Shown one piece after another: positions 22,763 through 35,063 of a stretch of 64,000 bases of DNA. The number at the start of each line of letters is the position of its first letter. Position 1 is the first letter of the stretch. The notes under the pieces were generated by a model. The model was given only the letters and a program-made list of their open reading frames with translations, searched no databases and was not told the origin of the DNA. A program made the translations under genes and the position numbers. The stretch lies in contig NTMA01000024.1 of NCBI GenBank assembly GCA_002917075.1, forward strand, positions 186,001-250,000, given 5' to 3'. The stretch comes from Hawksworthiomyces lignivorus (Eukaryota; Ascomycota; Sordariomycetes; Ophiostomatales; Ophiostomataceae).

Positions 22763-23605
22763 GAGCACTAAACCTGTACTATAGATACAGCTCTCCTTCG
22801 CTTCGATATGTTTTCTTTTTAGTTTTCGATGTACCGCCTTGATACGCAAAGAATCAAATCCAATGTAATGATCGTGGAATTCGAATCAAGGATCTAAAAT
22901 TATGGCCTCTTGAGAGCGTACTGAAAGCATTTTAAAATCATGCTAAAGAACGGAAAGACACTGAATTACAATCAATATAAAGGAGGAAGTATTTTTTTAG
23001 GACCCAGAGTGTTTATACTGTTAGCAAAATAAGAAATATTAGCCCACCTGCAATCTAGAGATGGTAGTATATCGCAGACCTTGGTTTTTTGTTGAAAAAT
23101 AGCTACAAAATTATTTCTAAAGAAGAAATGGCAAGCACTTAAATGAATGACCATGAAATGTAGCATATCATATAAATAACCTAATGTTAATAAAAGTGTC
23201 AGTCTAGAGAAACCTACAATCCGTGCTTAAGTTTCCGAGTTGACATTGGCATCAATTTCCCATTAGCTACCATCATGCTTGATAATGAATGCAAACAAAT
23301 TGAAATTAGCCTTGACATGAAATTTCAAACGATCCATCAAGACAATAACCAACGCTAACACACAAACAGATGTCTTGTCACTAGAGAGAAAACACCCGAA
23401 TAATGATTGCTTTGGCTATTATTATGTTCTCAGCAACATTTCCAATACAGAAGGAAATTGTCAATATGGGTTGCTGGTCTTTGTAATTTGAATACAATCA
23501 ATAATGTTTAAAAGCTTGTCTCCGCCCTTGAGCAGTTATACACCAGATTTCTTTTGTCCAGGCAAGAGACGATGACCTTGCTCAGGTGGCACAAATACTA
23601 AACCT
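22734..23605. other. Intergenic, convergent 3' ends
   Basis: About 870 bases of AT-rich DNA between the stop of the small Cys-rich gene and the stop of dap1. I see no further gene. It should hold both 3' UTRs. Confidence 0.55.
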
Positions 23606-24252
23606 CTATTCGAAGTTCGTTGCGCCCTCCACTTTTCCGATAACATTATACCGCTTCGAGAAAAACGTAATCCAATCATTTAGTACGCCCTTTTCTTTAT
23701 CATCAAGATCCTGCCACTCTGCTTTAACGTCATCTGGCGATGTTGACGACTTGGCTAGAGCTCGTGATGCGTCCTTTCCAGCAAATACTATATAAGGAAA
23801 CGTAGAGTCAGTCAATGGGATAGATTTGCGACTGGTTTGATAACTTGACCTAGGGACCATAACAGACACGTGAAGTGGAGCATGTACTCTTAAAAAGAAA
23901 GCATCTTACCGTGATATGAGCCTCCTGGCTGGTAGGCCTTGTTTCCCGTCACGTCATAGACCACACCCTGGGAAAAGAATCTTAGCAATTTCGTTCTGTC
24001 TACCTAGTGTCGTTCAATGAAGAACGTGGAGGCGGTTACTATATTACCTTGATAGCGACGTAGCACTTTCCTTCATTTTCGCCTTCAAACCATTAATTAG
24101 CAAGGTCTTCTCTTTCTGCAGGCGTATGTCGCACTCTATAAAAGCTAAAAGAGGTACTCACCATTAGCCTCTGCGAGCTCGTCCAAAGTGATGGGATCGT
24201 CCTTTGGAGGTTGCAGCTGGACCGGCACTTTTGGCTCGAATCTTCCCGACAT
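23606..24252 (-). CDS. dap1: Cytochrome-b5-like haem/steroid-binding protein, Dap1/MAPR family, four exons
   Basis: Spliced CDS: complement(23606..23787, 23910..23967, 24048..24082, 24162..24252), 121 residues. All introns are GT..AG and in phase; the second exon is only 35 bases. The protein opens MSGRFEPKVPVQLQPP and continues with ITLDELAEANG, VVYDVTGNKAY, PGGSYHVFAGKDASRALA and WITFFSKRYNVIGKV. This is the MAPR (Dap1/PGRMC) version of the cytochrome b5 fold, with Tyr60 in GGSY at the expected axial haem-ligand position rather than the two His of true b5. In fungi Dap1 supports sterol-pathway P450 enzymes (Erg11) and azole tolerance. Here the N-terminal membrane anchor of yeast Dap1 is absent, as in other short filamentous-fungal homologues. 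It shares a 620-base divergent promoter with the TPR gene. Confidence 0.93.
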
Positions 24253-24872
24253 TTCAGCTTTGGGAAAAGGGCTTAAAAAAACTAAGAGACTGCCAATGTC
24301 GCGCCTGAAAACAAAGTATATTAGTAGGCGAGGTTGAGGTGCGTCGAAGATGCGAGGTGCAAGTAAATTAGGCTTAGACCTACGAAATATATGCAAGAGT
24401 TCAATTGAACCTTCTCTACTTGAAACCAGTTGTGGTAAACCAGAGCACGTTTCTCATGAAATTCGAACGCTTGAGAAGCAAAGAGCACCTCTTGAAGCAA
24501 GAATTGACCGTTGATTTTGCCAACGACTGTTGCTTTGAGTAAATGTTTGCTTCCTTTACTCTTGTAACGGGCGAGCGCACCAAACGAACACAAGATAATC
24601 TCAGTGGAGGGGTTGTTGTGGGACCCAAGCTGGAGAGCACATTGCATGGCATGCTCGGCAAACGGAAATGCGCAATAGATCCTCCGACGACTATTCCGTA
24701 CGAAAGCAATCTTTTGGTGTCCTGAGGCAGAAACCATTTCACTTCCCGCAATGGATGGGTCCACTTTTATCAAGGATGAATATTCATTCAAGGCATATCA
24801 ACGTCATATCGTCGACGGAATTCGGTCTTGTACTTTGTTTCCTTAATTGCCAATCGACATCGCCGCGAAAAA
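24253..24872. promoter_or_regulatory. Divergent promoter region of dap1 and the TPR gene
   Basis: 620 bases between two start codons on opposite strands. Frames on the minus strand cover much of it but show no family features and would overlap the dap1 5' UTR, so I treat the stretch as regulatory. No specific binding site stands out. Confidence 0.6.
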
Positions 24873-26739
24873 ATGGCGCATTCGCTGGCAATCGCAAGGC
24901 CGCGTTTGCCTATGCGATTGTCCGGACCTCTATTATCTACGTTGTCGCTGTCGTTTCGATGGTCGTATCGGCATTCCTCTTCTATGGTGCAACTTAACGT
25001 TTGCCTCAGTCCCAGCAAACGTTACCTGCGCTTGCATGGCTCAAATCGAGTATGCATGTTGTCTACTGACATACAAGCATGGCCGGGGCAGCGTCAATAT
25101 ACCTCTCCTGCCGAAGGAAAATATAACGGTAGTGGTCCCAGAAAAGGGACGTCGCCGCAACAAACCGCCCAGAGACGAATGCCATTCCTCCGTCTACTTG
25201 TGCGCGCAATTGGCGGCAGTGTTCGAAGTCTTTTTACTCCCTTCAAAGGACAGACACTCCGAACACTATACCGTCAGAACCCTGAGGAACTTGTGCTTGC
25301 ATTAGCTGTGTATGACCTTACCTAAATCTACTCTTTCCCTACGTTGCCGTTGTGAAATATAAGCTCTAGAGCCCGGGTTGTTGCTGACAGGAGGATGTTC
25401 CGCAGATTGGCAGCGTTCGTGCTCATCTTTGCTTACCTCTTCCGCATCTATTTCACGTATTTTTACTCTCGCCAATTCACTCGCTATCCACCATCTGTGG
25501 CAAAATATCTCCGCCGCGCCTTGTACTTTAGCAACTACTCTCCTGATCCAAAACGAGCCCTCAAAAACTACAAACTCGCATTAGAGCAGTGTGATATCTT
25601 GGGTCTTGATCCATTTTCCGACGATGTGCTAGGAATTCGCATTCAGCTAGCCTCATGGTTAGAGAAGGTGCAGAACTACGATGCAGCTATTAAAGTCTTG
25701 GAGATCCTACTGTCGGACTTAAAGCGGTGGGCTGATCTGATGGAGAAGGGTGTCCAAGATGGCACAGTCAACAATAGTGTCGATTTGTTGTCTCGTCTTC
25801 CTTCGCCCCCATCGGGGGGGAAGAAAGAGGTAGAGGGGGAAGAAATAAAGGACATAGACGCAGAAAGCCTTTGGGGCCGGCGATCTCGTCTATTGAAGAA
25901 GGCCATTGGCATCAGTGTTAAACTAGGCGAGCTATACTCTGATGATCATGTTCTTGATACGGATTTAGCACACCAGCGCTTGGTATGGTCTGTTGATACG
26001 GCTCTCAAGGAGTTTCAAAGACGTGCTGCCGACGGCACCAAAGATGGTGAGAGCGACTGGATGAGTCCCAAAGAGATGGGCGCCGCTTTGGAATGTAAGA
26101 CTTTCCTTTCTACCAATTTCTTGCGCTTTTGCACGTATTGACATTTTCTCTCCTTTCTTTTGTCCCTAGCACTTGGTCATAACTATGAATCCCGATCGCA
26201 GTTCCACCTCGCCCTGCCGCTGTTTTTCCAAGCACTGCGCTTATGTACCGATCCATGTCACAGTGCAGTTATCAGTAAGTTCTTGCAAGGAATACGAGAA
26301 TCTTTCCTCAAGAGTTTCTTTGCTAAATAGCTCTTCCTTCTTCTTTCTTTCCTGTGCTGCAGTGAACAATCTAGCTGTTGCATTCGCGCAGCACCCAGTG
26401 CAGCCGCCATATGAAACACTTGTTGGCTCGGTAATGGATGTGACAGACACTCCACCCACAGCAGATGAGGCACGCAAGGCGTATCTGAAGACGGCGCAAC
26501 GGTGGGCGCTTAATGCGAACCACCATACAACGGATACTGTCGGCACCGCTCGCACCCCCGAATGCGACGAAGCGTGTGCTGTATCACTTTGTAACCTTGG
26601 GGATATTTCTATCATGCTAGGCGACTTCGGCGATGCTCGCCGGAGGTTCGAAAATGCTCAAGCAATGAGTGAGAAAATTGGATTCGAAGCAGGCGTTCAA
26701 CAAGCCAAGGCAGGGTTGAAGAGGCTACCAAACAAATGA
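24873..26739 (+). CDS. TPR-repeat mitochondrial membrane protein, Mgr3-like, four exons
   Basis: Spliced CDS: join(24873..25309, 25391..26094, 26170..26274, 26363..26739), 540 residues, all introns in phase. The N-terminus MAHSLAIARPRLPMR is basic, Ser-rich and free of acidic residues, like a mitochondrial presequence. One membrane span (AAFVLIFAYLFRIYFTYFY) sits near residue 155, across the first exon junction. It is followed by SRQFTRYP and a helical TPR region: KYLRRALYFSN, ALKNYKLALEQCDILGLDPFSD, QNYDAAIKVLEILL, SVKLGELYSDDHV, and a last pair ending DFGDARRRFENAQ. This order fits the fungal family of yeast Mgr3, which with Mgr1 delivers substrates to the inner-membrane i-AAA protease Yme1. 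The family link is from recalled architecture, and the role here is inferred. It diverges from dap1. Confidence 0.85.
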
Positions 26740-29700
26740 TCAATTTTACAAAGCTCCAGCCAACTGTGAAGGGCAGTCGCGTAGTACACGTACCTCCTGT
26801 TGCTTCAACTCAATAGAAATTATATTCTGTATAATTCCTAATATTCAGCAACTCCTAATCGGAAACACGTATAAAGTGAAGTGTGCACAATATGGGAGCG
26901 AGGCAGTCATTGACGTTTGTTAGCTGAGCGGTGTATAAAATGATAACTTGCTGTATAACTTACTCTAATCTGTAAGGCTGCAGTCTAAAAGATTGGAAAC
27001 TTGCAAGCTGATGCGATATCTTGTAACATTGCTAAGTCGACCACATTCTTTAACGGCCTCTATCACGATATTCTTTAGTGACATGGGATGGTAGATATGA
27101 AGACGATACAAGAGGTATATGATCTTTTCTCCCGAAAATAGGGTAGTTATGCAACTTGATCATTCGTGGGCTTGTATCTTACAGTCAATTTCTACGTCAC
27201 CTCACTTCCCTTTGGGTCCTTTATTTTTCAGCGTACTACTATCATTTCCATATATGAGAATATATAATATTTCTAGCTCCTGATAAAGTGAACTTACACA
27301 ATTTAAAGAAGGTAAACTCTTTAGAAAAAAGCAAAGGGCGTTGTTGCCTAGGTAGACTAAGACAGCACACCGCCAGAAAGGCCAATTTTATTTAAATTGA
27401 CCTGACTTTGACTTGTATTTTGCAAAATTCTTCCTTAGAACATACATGAAGCTTCATCAAAACATTCATGAGCGGAGGCGGTGCATACCCTCTCTTAGAA
27501 ATGCGCATGAATGAGAATGTCCGTCTTGAGATATTACATCTGTTATTCTATTCGTCTCAACAAAATTATAACAATAAGGCTTCTGGCGTTATAATCGATA
27601 TCTTGGGTTTCGCTTTTATAAGTAGTGGAGAAAATGATCTCCTACAAAAAAAGGAAGAAATTTAAGACGCATTCTGGGAGGAGAGGGGAGGGAGGTTGGT
27701 AGAGCCGTGTTACTATCTAATACAGAAATTGCTTTGAAAGCTGAAAATGAAGTCTCTCTTGTCACCTTGAAGACTGTAAATATTATTTATGCCGTCTCCA
27801 TTACTCTGAGCCTAGGCCTCGGGCTGGATTCAACTTAGCATACAAAGACTACACAAAGCTTCACAGAGAACAGAAGTCTATGCCACTGCATTTCTTTGTT
27901 CTTAGTCAATCACCCCTTTGTACTACCCCCGATGTTACTTTGTCTTCTCTGAATCAATCTTTTTCGGGCCTTCTTCTCTGTTTCTTTCTCCTGTTATTAT
28001 TTTATTATATTTATTTACCTTTTAGGGCTTGGGATGCAGGTGTAGTTCTACGATTGTCACGTCCCCCATCTCCCATTTTCGTCTCTGCCAAGGCTTGGTC
28101 AGCGATTCTGCAATCTAATTACTAGCTCTTATGTCATTTTCAATAATCTGAAGCGTTCTTTGTTTCTTGCCACGCTTTTCTACCTTGTTTTCTGTCCCAT
28201 TAGATCGTGACGCCATCATTTCAGTGTTCTTTCTTTCAGTTATGCTCTTCTTCTGGCACTTTGCTCCTGCAAGATGAAAATATAAAACTCGATCAACTGT
28301 AGAATTCTGGAAGGATAAATGTAGAAGCAAAGATCAAACTTAATCACCTTACGAGCGCCTCTGCATGTTTCTCTTTAGAAATGAGATGATATAGCGGTTA
28401 CCGTACATCTTAATTTAGATGGATTTTTTGTTCTTTCAGTTAATGCTCTTAATTTTACTTGAGATATCCATGGACCAATCGATTAACCAACTCTAGGTTC
28501 TGCTATCTATGCGCAGATGGTGTCAGGTATATTCATTCTTCTGTTTATAATAGACTATGTAGCCATTGTTAATGTACGTAAGGAATATCTCTAGAAATAT
28601 TAGAACCACACTTCGGAGAGAGAAGATTTACTAAAGTATAGTAAAATTTTGCATAGTTTATAATACGGAGAGATGATAGTATCTTGCGAAGATATTTTAC
28701 TCATTGTAATTCGTTCTTCTAGCTTCTCACCACAAAAATTTAACCAAAAAAATTAAATAAAGCAACAAGATGTACAGTCCTTTTATTTTCAAAGATACTC
28801 AGAATTGTGAAATAAGCTTCGATGTTAATTTAGACGAGATGGAAGTGAGACCGAGAGATGGGTGGTTACAAATAGAAGTTAATATTCGTCTGCAAGTGAA
28901 AGCAGTCTGACAATAGAAGGGATATAAATTATTCATCTACGAGTGGAAACGAGGGCTATAGCTCTGGGGCTGTGAGTTAAAAGACCGGTTTACGGATTGC
29001 TGCAGGATGGAACAGAACGTGTTCGGCTCTCCAGGGTTTTAGTTTCATTCAATACCATGGATTCGAAGATTTGAAGAGATACGGCTTTGTGTAGCTTTCT
29101 CTTACCCCATTTTGCCGTATAACAGGCAATTGCTTTTAAAGCGTCTTTGGAAAAGTAGAAAGAAGAGCAGAATCCGTTTCGCAAAAGAATGAATTTTCTT
29201 GAATTAGAACATTACCACACAGTACTCTCCGTACCTAGGTTTGGCAAAGTTTAAAAAGCAAGATGTCTTTCTTGCCGTCTGACTTTCTCACTTCTACTCT
29301 TCACTCGGATTCACATCGCCAAGTTTTCTACAACTCTCTACTATTATTCAAAGATGGTTGTTCCAATGAGCTTTCCTTTGTCCTTCTATCCTTCCCACAC
29401 AAATCACTAATGTAATTCAGCTGGAAAGAAAACAATTAGCTTTCACATCCTTCAAGGGACAAAGCAACTCAGGCGAAGAAAGAAACACTTAGACGAAATA
29501 AACAAAACTTAAACCAGCCATGTACCATCCCAACTAAAAGAGCCTCGAGGTGTGTTACATCGTTTGCACAAGCTCTCACCTGTTTATCCACTGGCCCGTT
29601 CTTCACACTTCCTCCTCTCCTAGTCGCTGATAGGCCGCTGTCTATCAAATAAGCCACACCTACATGATAATCAGAGAACAGTGGAGGCAGATTTCAATTC

Positions 29701-32700
29701 TTCTCCTCATAGAGGAACAAATCTACTGGAAATCCGGGAGTGATAAAATGATCTCGGCAGATTTGGCAATAGAAGACAAAACAAAATAATGTTAATAACA
29801 AGTACATAAATAAAGCTTAAAAAAAGGCAAAGAATATATGTTGCGACCACCGTATATTACTTCAAATGTAGCTAATTAAAAACAACAGGACAGATTCTCA
29901 GCGCTAAAACTCGGATGAGATTGATACATTTTGGAACCTTCGCTTTCAGTGTGTCTTGCTAATCTAAGCATTGAAATGGCTTAGAAGTTGTAGGCGTCTT
30001 AGCAAGATCCCATGATTTCCTTCGCTTCTGTCTTGTGGAATAGGCAAGGAGGCTTTTTTTCAGAGCATATTGAGATTTAACGTCAAGAGGTCAGGAAAAG
30101 AAAATGTATCTAATGACAGGATGGTTTAACTTCTCTTCTATCATGTCGCCTGGCCTTTTTTGGTTTCAAGCTGTCTCACGCTACGAAATCTACTGTCAAG
30201 CGTAACCGAGTTAGAGGATGGGCTCCCTCTGGGCACTATATTGGGAAAGAAGAGAAAAAGAAAGCGATATAGACCAAGAATAATAACAGCACCAATTGTG
30301 CTACAAAGGAGAGCTACAGAACTGAATTACGTTCGCTTAACCGAGGAACTAAGAACCGCTAGACCTGTAAAAAGTCGACAAGATAATCGAGGGGACAACT
30401 CGTGTGTGGCTGGCCTTTTACAGTGAGACGCCAATTAATTTTCGTGAACTGTGCCGAGACTAGCCATCTTCACAGCGAAGTTATGGTACTTGTGTCTTGG
30501 AAAGAGAACAAAGCAGTCTATACTTTGATCTTGCTCTCATATTTAGCCAAGAGGCTGAGTTCAAAGATGGTGTAAAAAGCGCTCAAAATCATCTACTTTT
30601 TCTTTTACAAAATAAATCAGAGGTACAGAATATTCTAGTAATGTTTGGGTCACATTTTCTTGATCACCACGTTGTCAACTTCATGACCAAATTATCAGGC
30701 ATGTTCCGAATATAATTGGCGGGTGCAGAAGCCGTTTTGAATGAAAAGAGCCAACAATCCTGAACTATGGTGGGCCCTGGCTCAAAGGAAGGGAGGGAAG
30801 AGTGAAGAAAGAGTCTTGTCCTAGCAGGTAGCGCGAGCCGAAATTCAACGTGGTAAGCGGTTCTTTTCCCTCCCTTATTGTTGAATCTCAAGCAAACACT
30901 TGACCAGGGTCTCGCAATTTCATTTGTCTACTACACTTTTTGAATATCCCTTTACACGTATGACTTGCGCTACGACGAAAGCTAAACCAGATATTCATCT
31001 TCTAAATGTGTGTTTAGTCTTCCAATTACGTCCAGGCTCATTTTGATTCACCTTGAGGGGTGGACTCTCTCAAGTGGTTAGTTTATGGAAGTGCCATTGC
31101 AGAACTATTTGTCTTACAGCCAAAAAGAAATAATCTGCTAAAGAAATTTAAGTAAAAAAAGGCCAAGAGATAAGGCTGAAGATTTTGGATTTTTTTGCTT
31201 TTCGTATGCGTACACGCATGTGTCATGCGTAAGTGCAACTTTTGGTTGTCTGTTTCTGCTCCCTTCTCGGGCGTGGTGACAGCTTCATCTTTTTGGATTC
31301 TACTCTGGATCTGCGCGAATGAATTCGGGCCGGAGGTATCCTCGAATCGTCTTGGTACTTCGTGTGGGTAGAATAAACCTGGGTCTCAAGCTGAAGAAGT
31401 GTGTGACAAGACAAAGAACGGTCCATATCGACCCCTGCTCATGATCTTCTCGCTAATCATCGCGTACAGTCTAGATCCACAGAATGGGCATCCCTACCTT
31501 TCAACCCTTCCCCTCCCGGCTCTCACTCTGTTGTCAAAGATTGACCAATTATATTTCTCCTTAGTTTCTGAATAGAAAACGATGATTTATTAATGTTTTG
31601 CAGTGAACAACCCCTAGATATCCGAGAAAGATTCCGTGGTTTGAAAATATGCTACAATTCTACCACTGAAAGACTGAGCTCTAATAATTTTTATCAAATA
31701 TGCACTACTTCATTAAATACAAGATGCTTGCAAGTAACCTAGTGTACAGAGAGCGAAAAGTAATATCAGACCGCATTGGAACGGCCATGTATTCTTCTTG
31801 CTTCTCAATTTCTTCTCTGGGTAGGCTCTTCTCCTGCTCGGCTTTTTGTGACCCAAAATGTATACTTCTATGTGCGAAAGGAAACAGGACGATGATCTAC
31901 GCCAAAGTCCTAAAGACACTCGTTCCAAAGGCTATTCTACAAAGAATTCGCATAGGCGTAGTCTACTGTCATGATTTCACCTCTCGAAGTTGATTGCAAC
32001 GGGTAAAAAGAAAAGCACGCATATTTAACACTTCTAAACCTAGGCGTTGACTTTCAATAGAAGTCTTATGATTTCTCGCCAGAGCTCTACGGTGCGGATA
32101 TGGCTGGAAGCGTCTAAAACAGTGATAGCATATCACCGATCACCACCAATCTAGGTGGACTGGTATCTAAGAAGATTTTCCTCGTATGACTCCAAGACTG
32201 AACATGTGAGGCTTTTCATTTCACTTTTTTGGTCATTATTGCCTTTCTAATTACTTTGCCGTCTCAAGTTTGCTTCTTTGGCTAGCTACATCTTCTGTTA
32301 CGCATACGGAACGCATTTCATGTTTAAAGCTCTTGAAAACCTCAAAACCTCACAGCAAATTCGGGTATAGCTTCCTTGGAGGCCTAAGTTGACGTCATTT
32401 TAAATTTTGTTTTCATCCGAGACAAGTCCTTTTGCTATTTCTTTGGCTCTACCTCGTTTAACTAGCTACCTGTTGAAGAAATTCAATGCAATGGAATGAC
32501 ATCTAAGACACCTGCATTCTTTGTTAGGCCGTTTTTTGTCCGCCCCTCTTAACTATCAACCAAAAAAAAATGAGACATTCCTGCAAACAGAACAAGAGCC
32601 GTGTATTAGGTACTTTTCGTAGCCCCTGTCCGGTTTGCGAAATAGCTAGAAAATACGTCGCAGTTATGCCGGCTAACAAGGCTTTCATTGACTGGTTACC

Positions 32701-34051
32701 ATCGTACTATTTGTAGCTCGCAAACACGGCGATGAGGACCAGAAGATATAATTGTTATTTATTTTCTGCTACTCACTGCTCTAAATCGAACAGGCTTTTA
32801 ATATTCCCAAATCTGGCTATTTTTGAATCGACACACAATGTATTCTGTATGAAGTGCCACTGGCTTTTGATCTTTCGGTCTGCCCGTCGAAGACCTCTAT
32901 TTCACAGCGTACTTCAAGAAAACAGAGAATAATGAAAGAAAATAGACAGTTCTAGAACTTGAGTTTCGCCGAAGTGACAAGGTATTCGAAGTATTCAAAG
33001 TACTCAGAGTACACCGTGCAGGTAGACTACATAAAGGGTACTCACCATGACAAAACAAGTTACTTTCTGCGCTGAAGCTAATTGTTTAAAGCGCCACACT
33101 TGGCTCCAAATATTCTACCTCTATCAGGCGTGTATAGATATCTTTTGTTAGTTTTGAAAACGTCCACCCCCCCCCCCCCCCCCCCCCCCGGGACTCCTCT
33201 CACTCCACTTCCTCTAAAGAATATCCACATCCCTTTTCCGGTTGTTAGTCTATCCCTTTCCCAAGAAATTCTCTGTCTCATATCGTGGTTTTATTTTTGC
33301 TGCTTTTAATTGTATTTGAGCTCGTATCATACTATCTAATTCTGCAAGCAGAAGCCTACACCCTGTACGAAAATTTTGATGTATAACCTCTTCACAGTTG
33401 TAGTAGATATCAACGTGGGAGAGGATAAAATGGCCTTGAGAGTGGCTCGCATTTGTAATAAACCCAACTCTGGGGTTATTGGAGAACCCAAATCTAAAGA
33501 AGCTGACCAGTTTGCCTCCTTTGCCGAGACTTGCTACTTTCCTCTAGGGTTCTTTCCGTCTGCTGAGACTGTTCGCGTGTTCTCTTACGGTCTAGGCATT
33601 ATGATTCAAGTTCTACTTCCTACTTCTCGCAGTTCGCCGATACATACTATTAGCAGTAGACTCTTTCACAATCTATACCACATTCATCTGTAGAAAAGAC
33701 ACCCCTCAAAAACACTCACCCCCCCACCAAAACATCTTCACACTTTCCAGTCTCCCTTTTCCTTTTTAGGTGCTTCACCGTGTACGGTTCTTCGCCATCT
33801 GTGACAAAGCTTTCTCCACCTTGGCCTACACCTCAGTTATATAACTGGGCACATCAAGCCACTTTCGTTCCCCAAAATTCAATCTCCAAAGTTCATTGTC
33901 TTTCAAGCTTCAGCATATATATATATATATCCTCGTTACATTCCCCTCTTACATTTATCAACTAAGTTTCTAAGTCTTAAAGGATATATTCCTATTGCAC
34001 ATATTACGCCCAGACGAGCAACAACCAAGCTATCAGACGCGAATCATTCTA
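26740..34051. other. 7.3-kb gene-free stretch upstream of the bZIP gene
   Basis: This is the longest empty stretch in the window. The frames present are under 110 codons, overlap on both strands, and show no domain. A basic frame at 30160-30426 (KKRKRKRYRPR) is the least random, but it has no supporting context. Repeats include a C23 run at 33167-33189 and a short TA run near 33916. The last kilobase before the bZIP start is pyrimidine-rich on the coding strand, as in long fungal 5' UTRs and promoters. No tRNA-like cloverleaf or transposase relic was recognised by eye. Confidence 0.5.
33167..33189. repeat. C23 homopolymer
   Basis: Twenty-three uninterrupted C on the plus strand (G on the minus strand), followed by GGGA. 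It is the longest G/C homopolymer in the window, about 860 bases upstream of the bZIP start. Confidence 0.9.
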
Positions 34052-35063
34052 ATGCACACCACACATATCCCATCCCCTTCCTTTGATATGGAGATGACAC
34101 ACAAGTACGAGGCACTGTCTCCTACCCAGGGCAGTTTTGATTTCGGTATTAGTGAAGCCGACGCATATGGCGAGCCAGAGCTATATATGGACCCCAGTGT
34201 TGCAGCATCACAGTCTTCCAGCTCACCGGTAAGTTCCAGAAAAGACAGAAAGATCGCATTAAAGGCGATGTCCACGGCCTGCATAGACTAATAAAACTTT
34301 TCAGAAATATCATATGCCTTACTTTCAAGAATACAATGCTTCTAATGTCTATCCAAGCCCAGAACATGGTCCAGAGTCTCCGCCGCCTAACGATGCTAAG
34401 GCCCAGCAGCAATATGATCGATCAAATTTTGGTTCAGTCTCATCTATTTCTTCATCCGGATCGTCTGGGTCTACCACTGAGACCACCTCTGCTACCCTTT
34501 CTGCGCCAGCAACAAACACTTCTACAACTACTGAGGGGGCTCCTGCTACTGCTTCAAAGCCTCCCGCCAAGCGGAAGCGTGAGAATCGTTACAAGAATGC
34601 TCCCCCTTCTGTTCTCTCACGTCGGCGAGCCCAGAATCGCGCTTCGCAGCGGGCTTATCGCGAGCGCAAGGACCAGCGCATCAAAGACCTCGAGCAAATG
34701 CTCGGTGAGGCCCGCCAGCGCAATGAATCACTCACACAAACCTGTTCCGCACTTCACAGCGAACTTTTCAAGCTCCGGGTGCAATATGAATGCGTGCCTC
34801 CTACCGGAGGCGCAGGGCCCCAGATCTCCCCTGTTCCTGGTGCGACAGCGACAGCAATCACTCCTGCCGCGGCCATCACATCAGCGTCTCTACCAGTTAC
34901 CACTGCCTCCACTGCGGCTCCTACGGCGACAGCTTCTCTAGTCACAGGCTTTGACCCAACGACAGCAGCTTCTATGGCTCTAGTGGGAGGTCATCACCAT
35001 GACCGGTTAGACATGGATCCCTTATTCCTCTTTCCCCAGATGGGCACAGCATATGCTATGTGA
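34052..35063 (+). CDS. bZIP transcription factor, Yap/Pap1-like, two exons
   Basis: Spliced CDS: join(34052..34228, 34305..35063), 311 residues. Start is the ATG at 34052 (MHTTHIPSPSF); the frame extends further upstream only from a TTG. The first 150 residues are Ser/Thr/Pro-rich. The basic region RRRAQNRASQRAYRERKDQ is at about 165-183, preceded by a Lys/Arg run (KRKRENRYK) that can serve as nuclear signal. The zipper follows with heptad residues L-A-L-L-L at about 187-215. NRASQRAYRERK is the Yap/Pap1 (AP-1-like) basic motif, typically binding TTACTAA or TTACGTAA half-site pairs in stress responses. The paired cysteine-rich domains of true oxidative-stress Yap1 are absent, since only isolated Cys occur. 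The Ala/Thr-rich tail is low complexity and ends in a hydrophobic PLFLFPQMG motif. Regulated process unknown. Confidence 0.9.

Noticed and set aside
24321..24791. 156-residue minus-strand frame between dap1 and the TPR gene
   Set aside because: No domain, it overlaps the dap1 upstream region, and a competing frame of similar length covers the same bases.
30160..30426. 88-residue basic plus-strand frame with KKRKRKRYRPR
   Set aside because: Only a Lys/Arg cluster; no homologous pattern, promoter or neighbours to support it.
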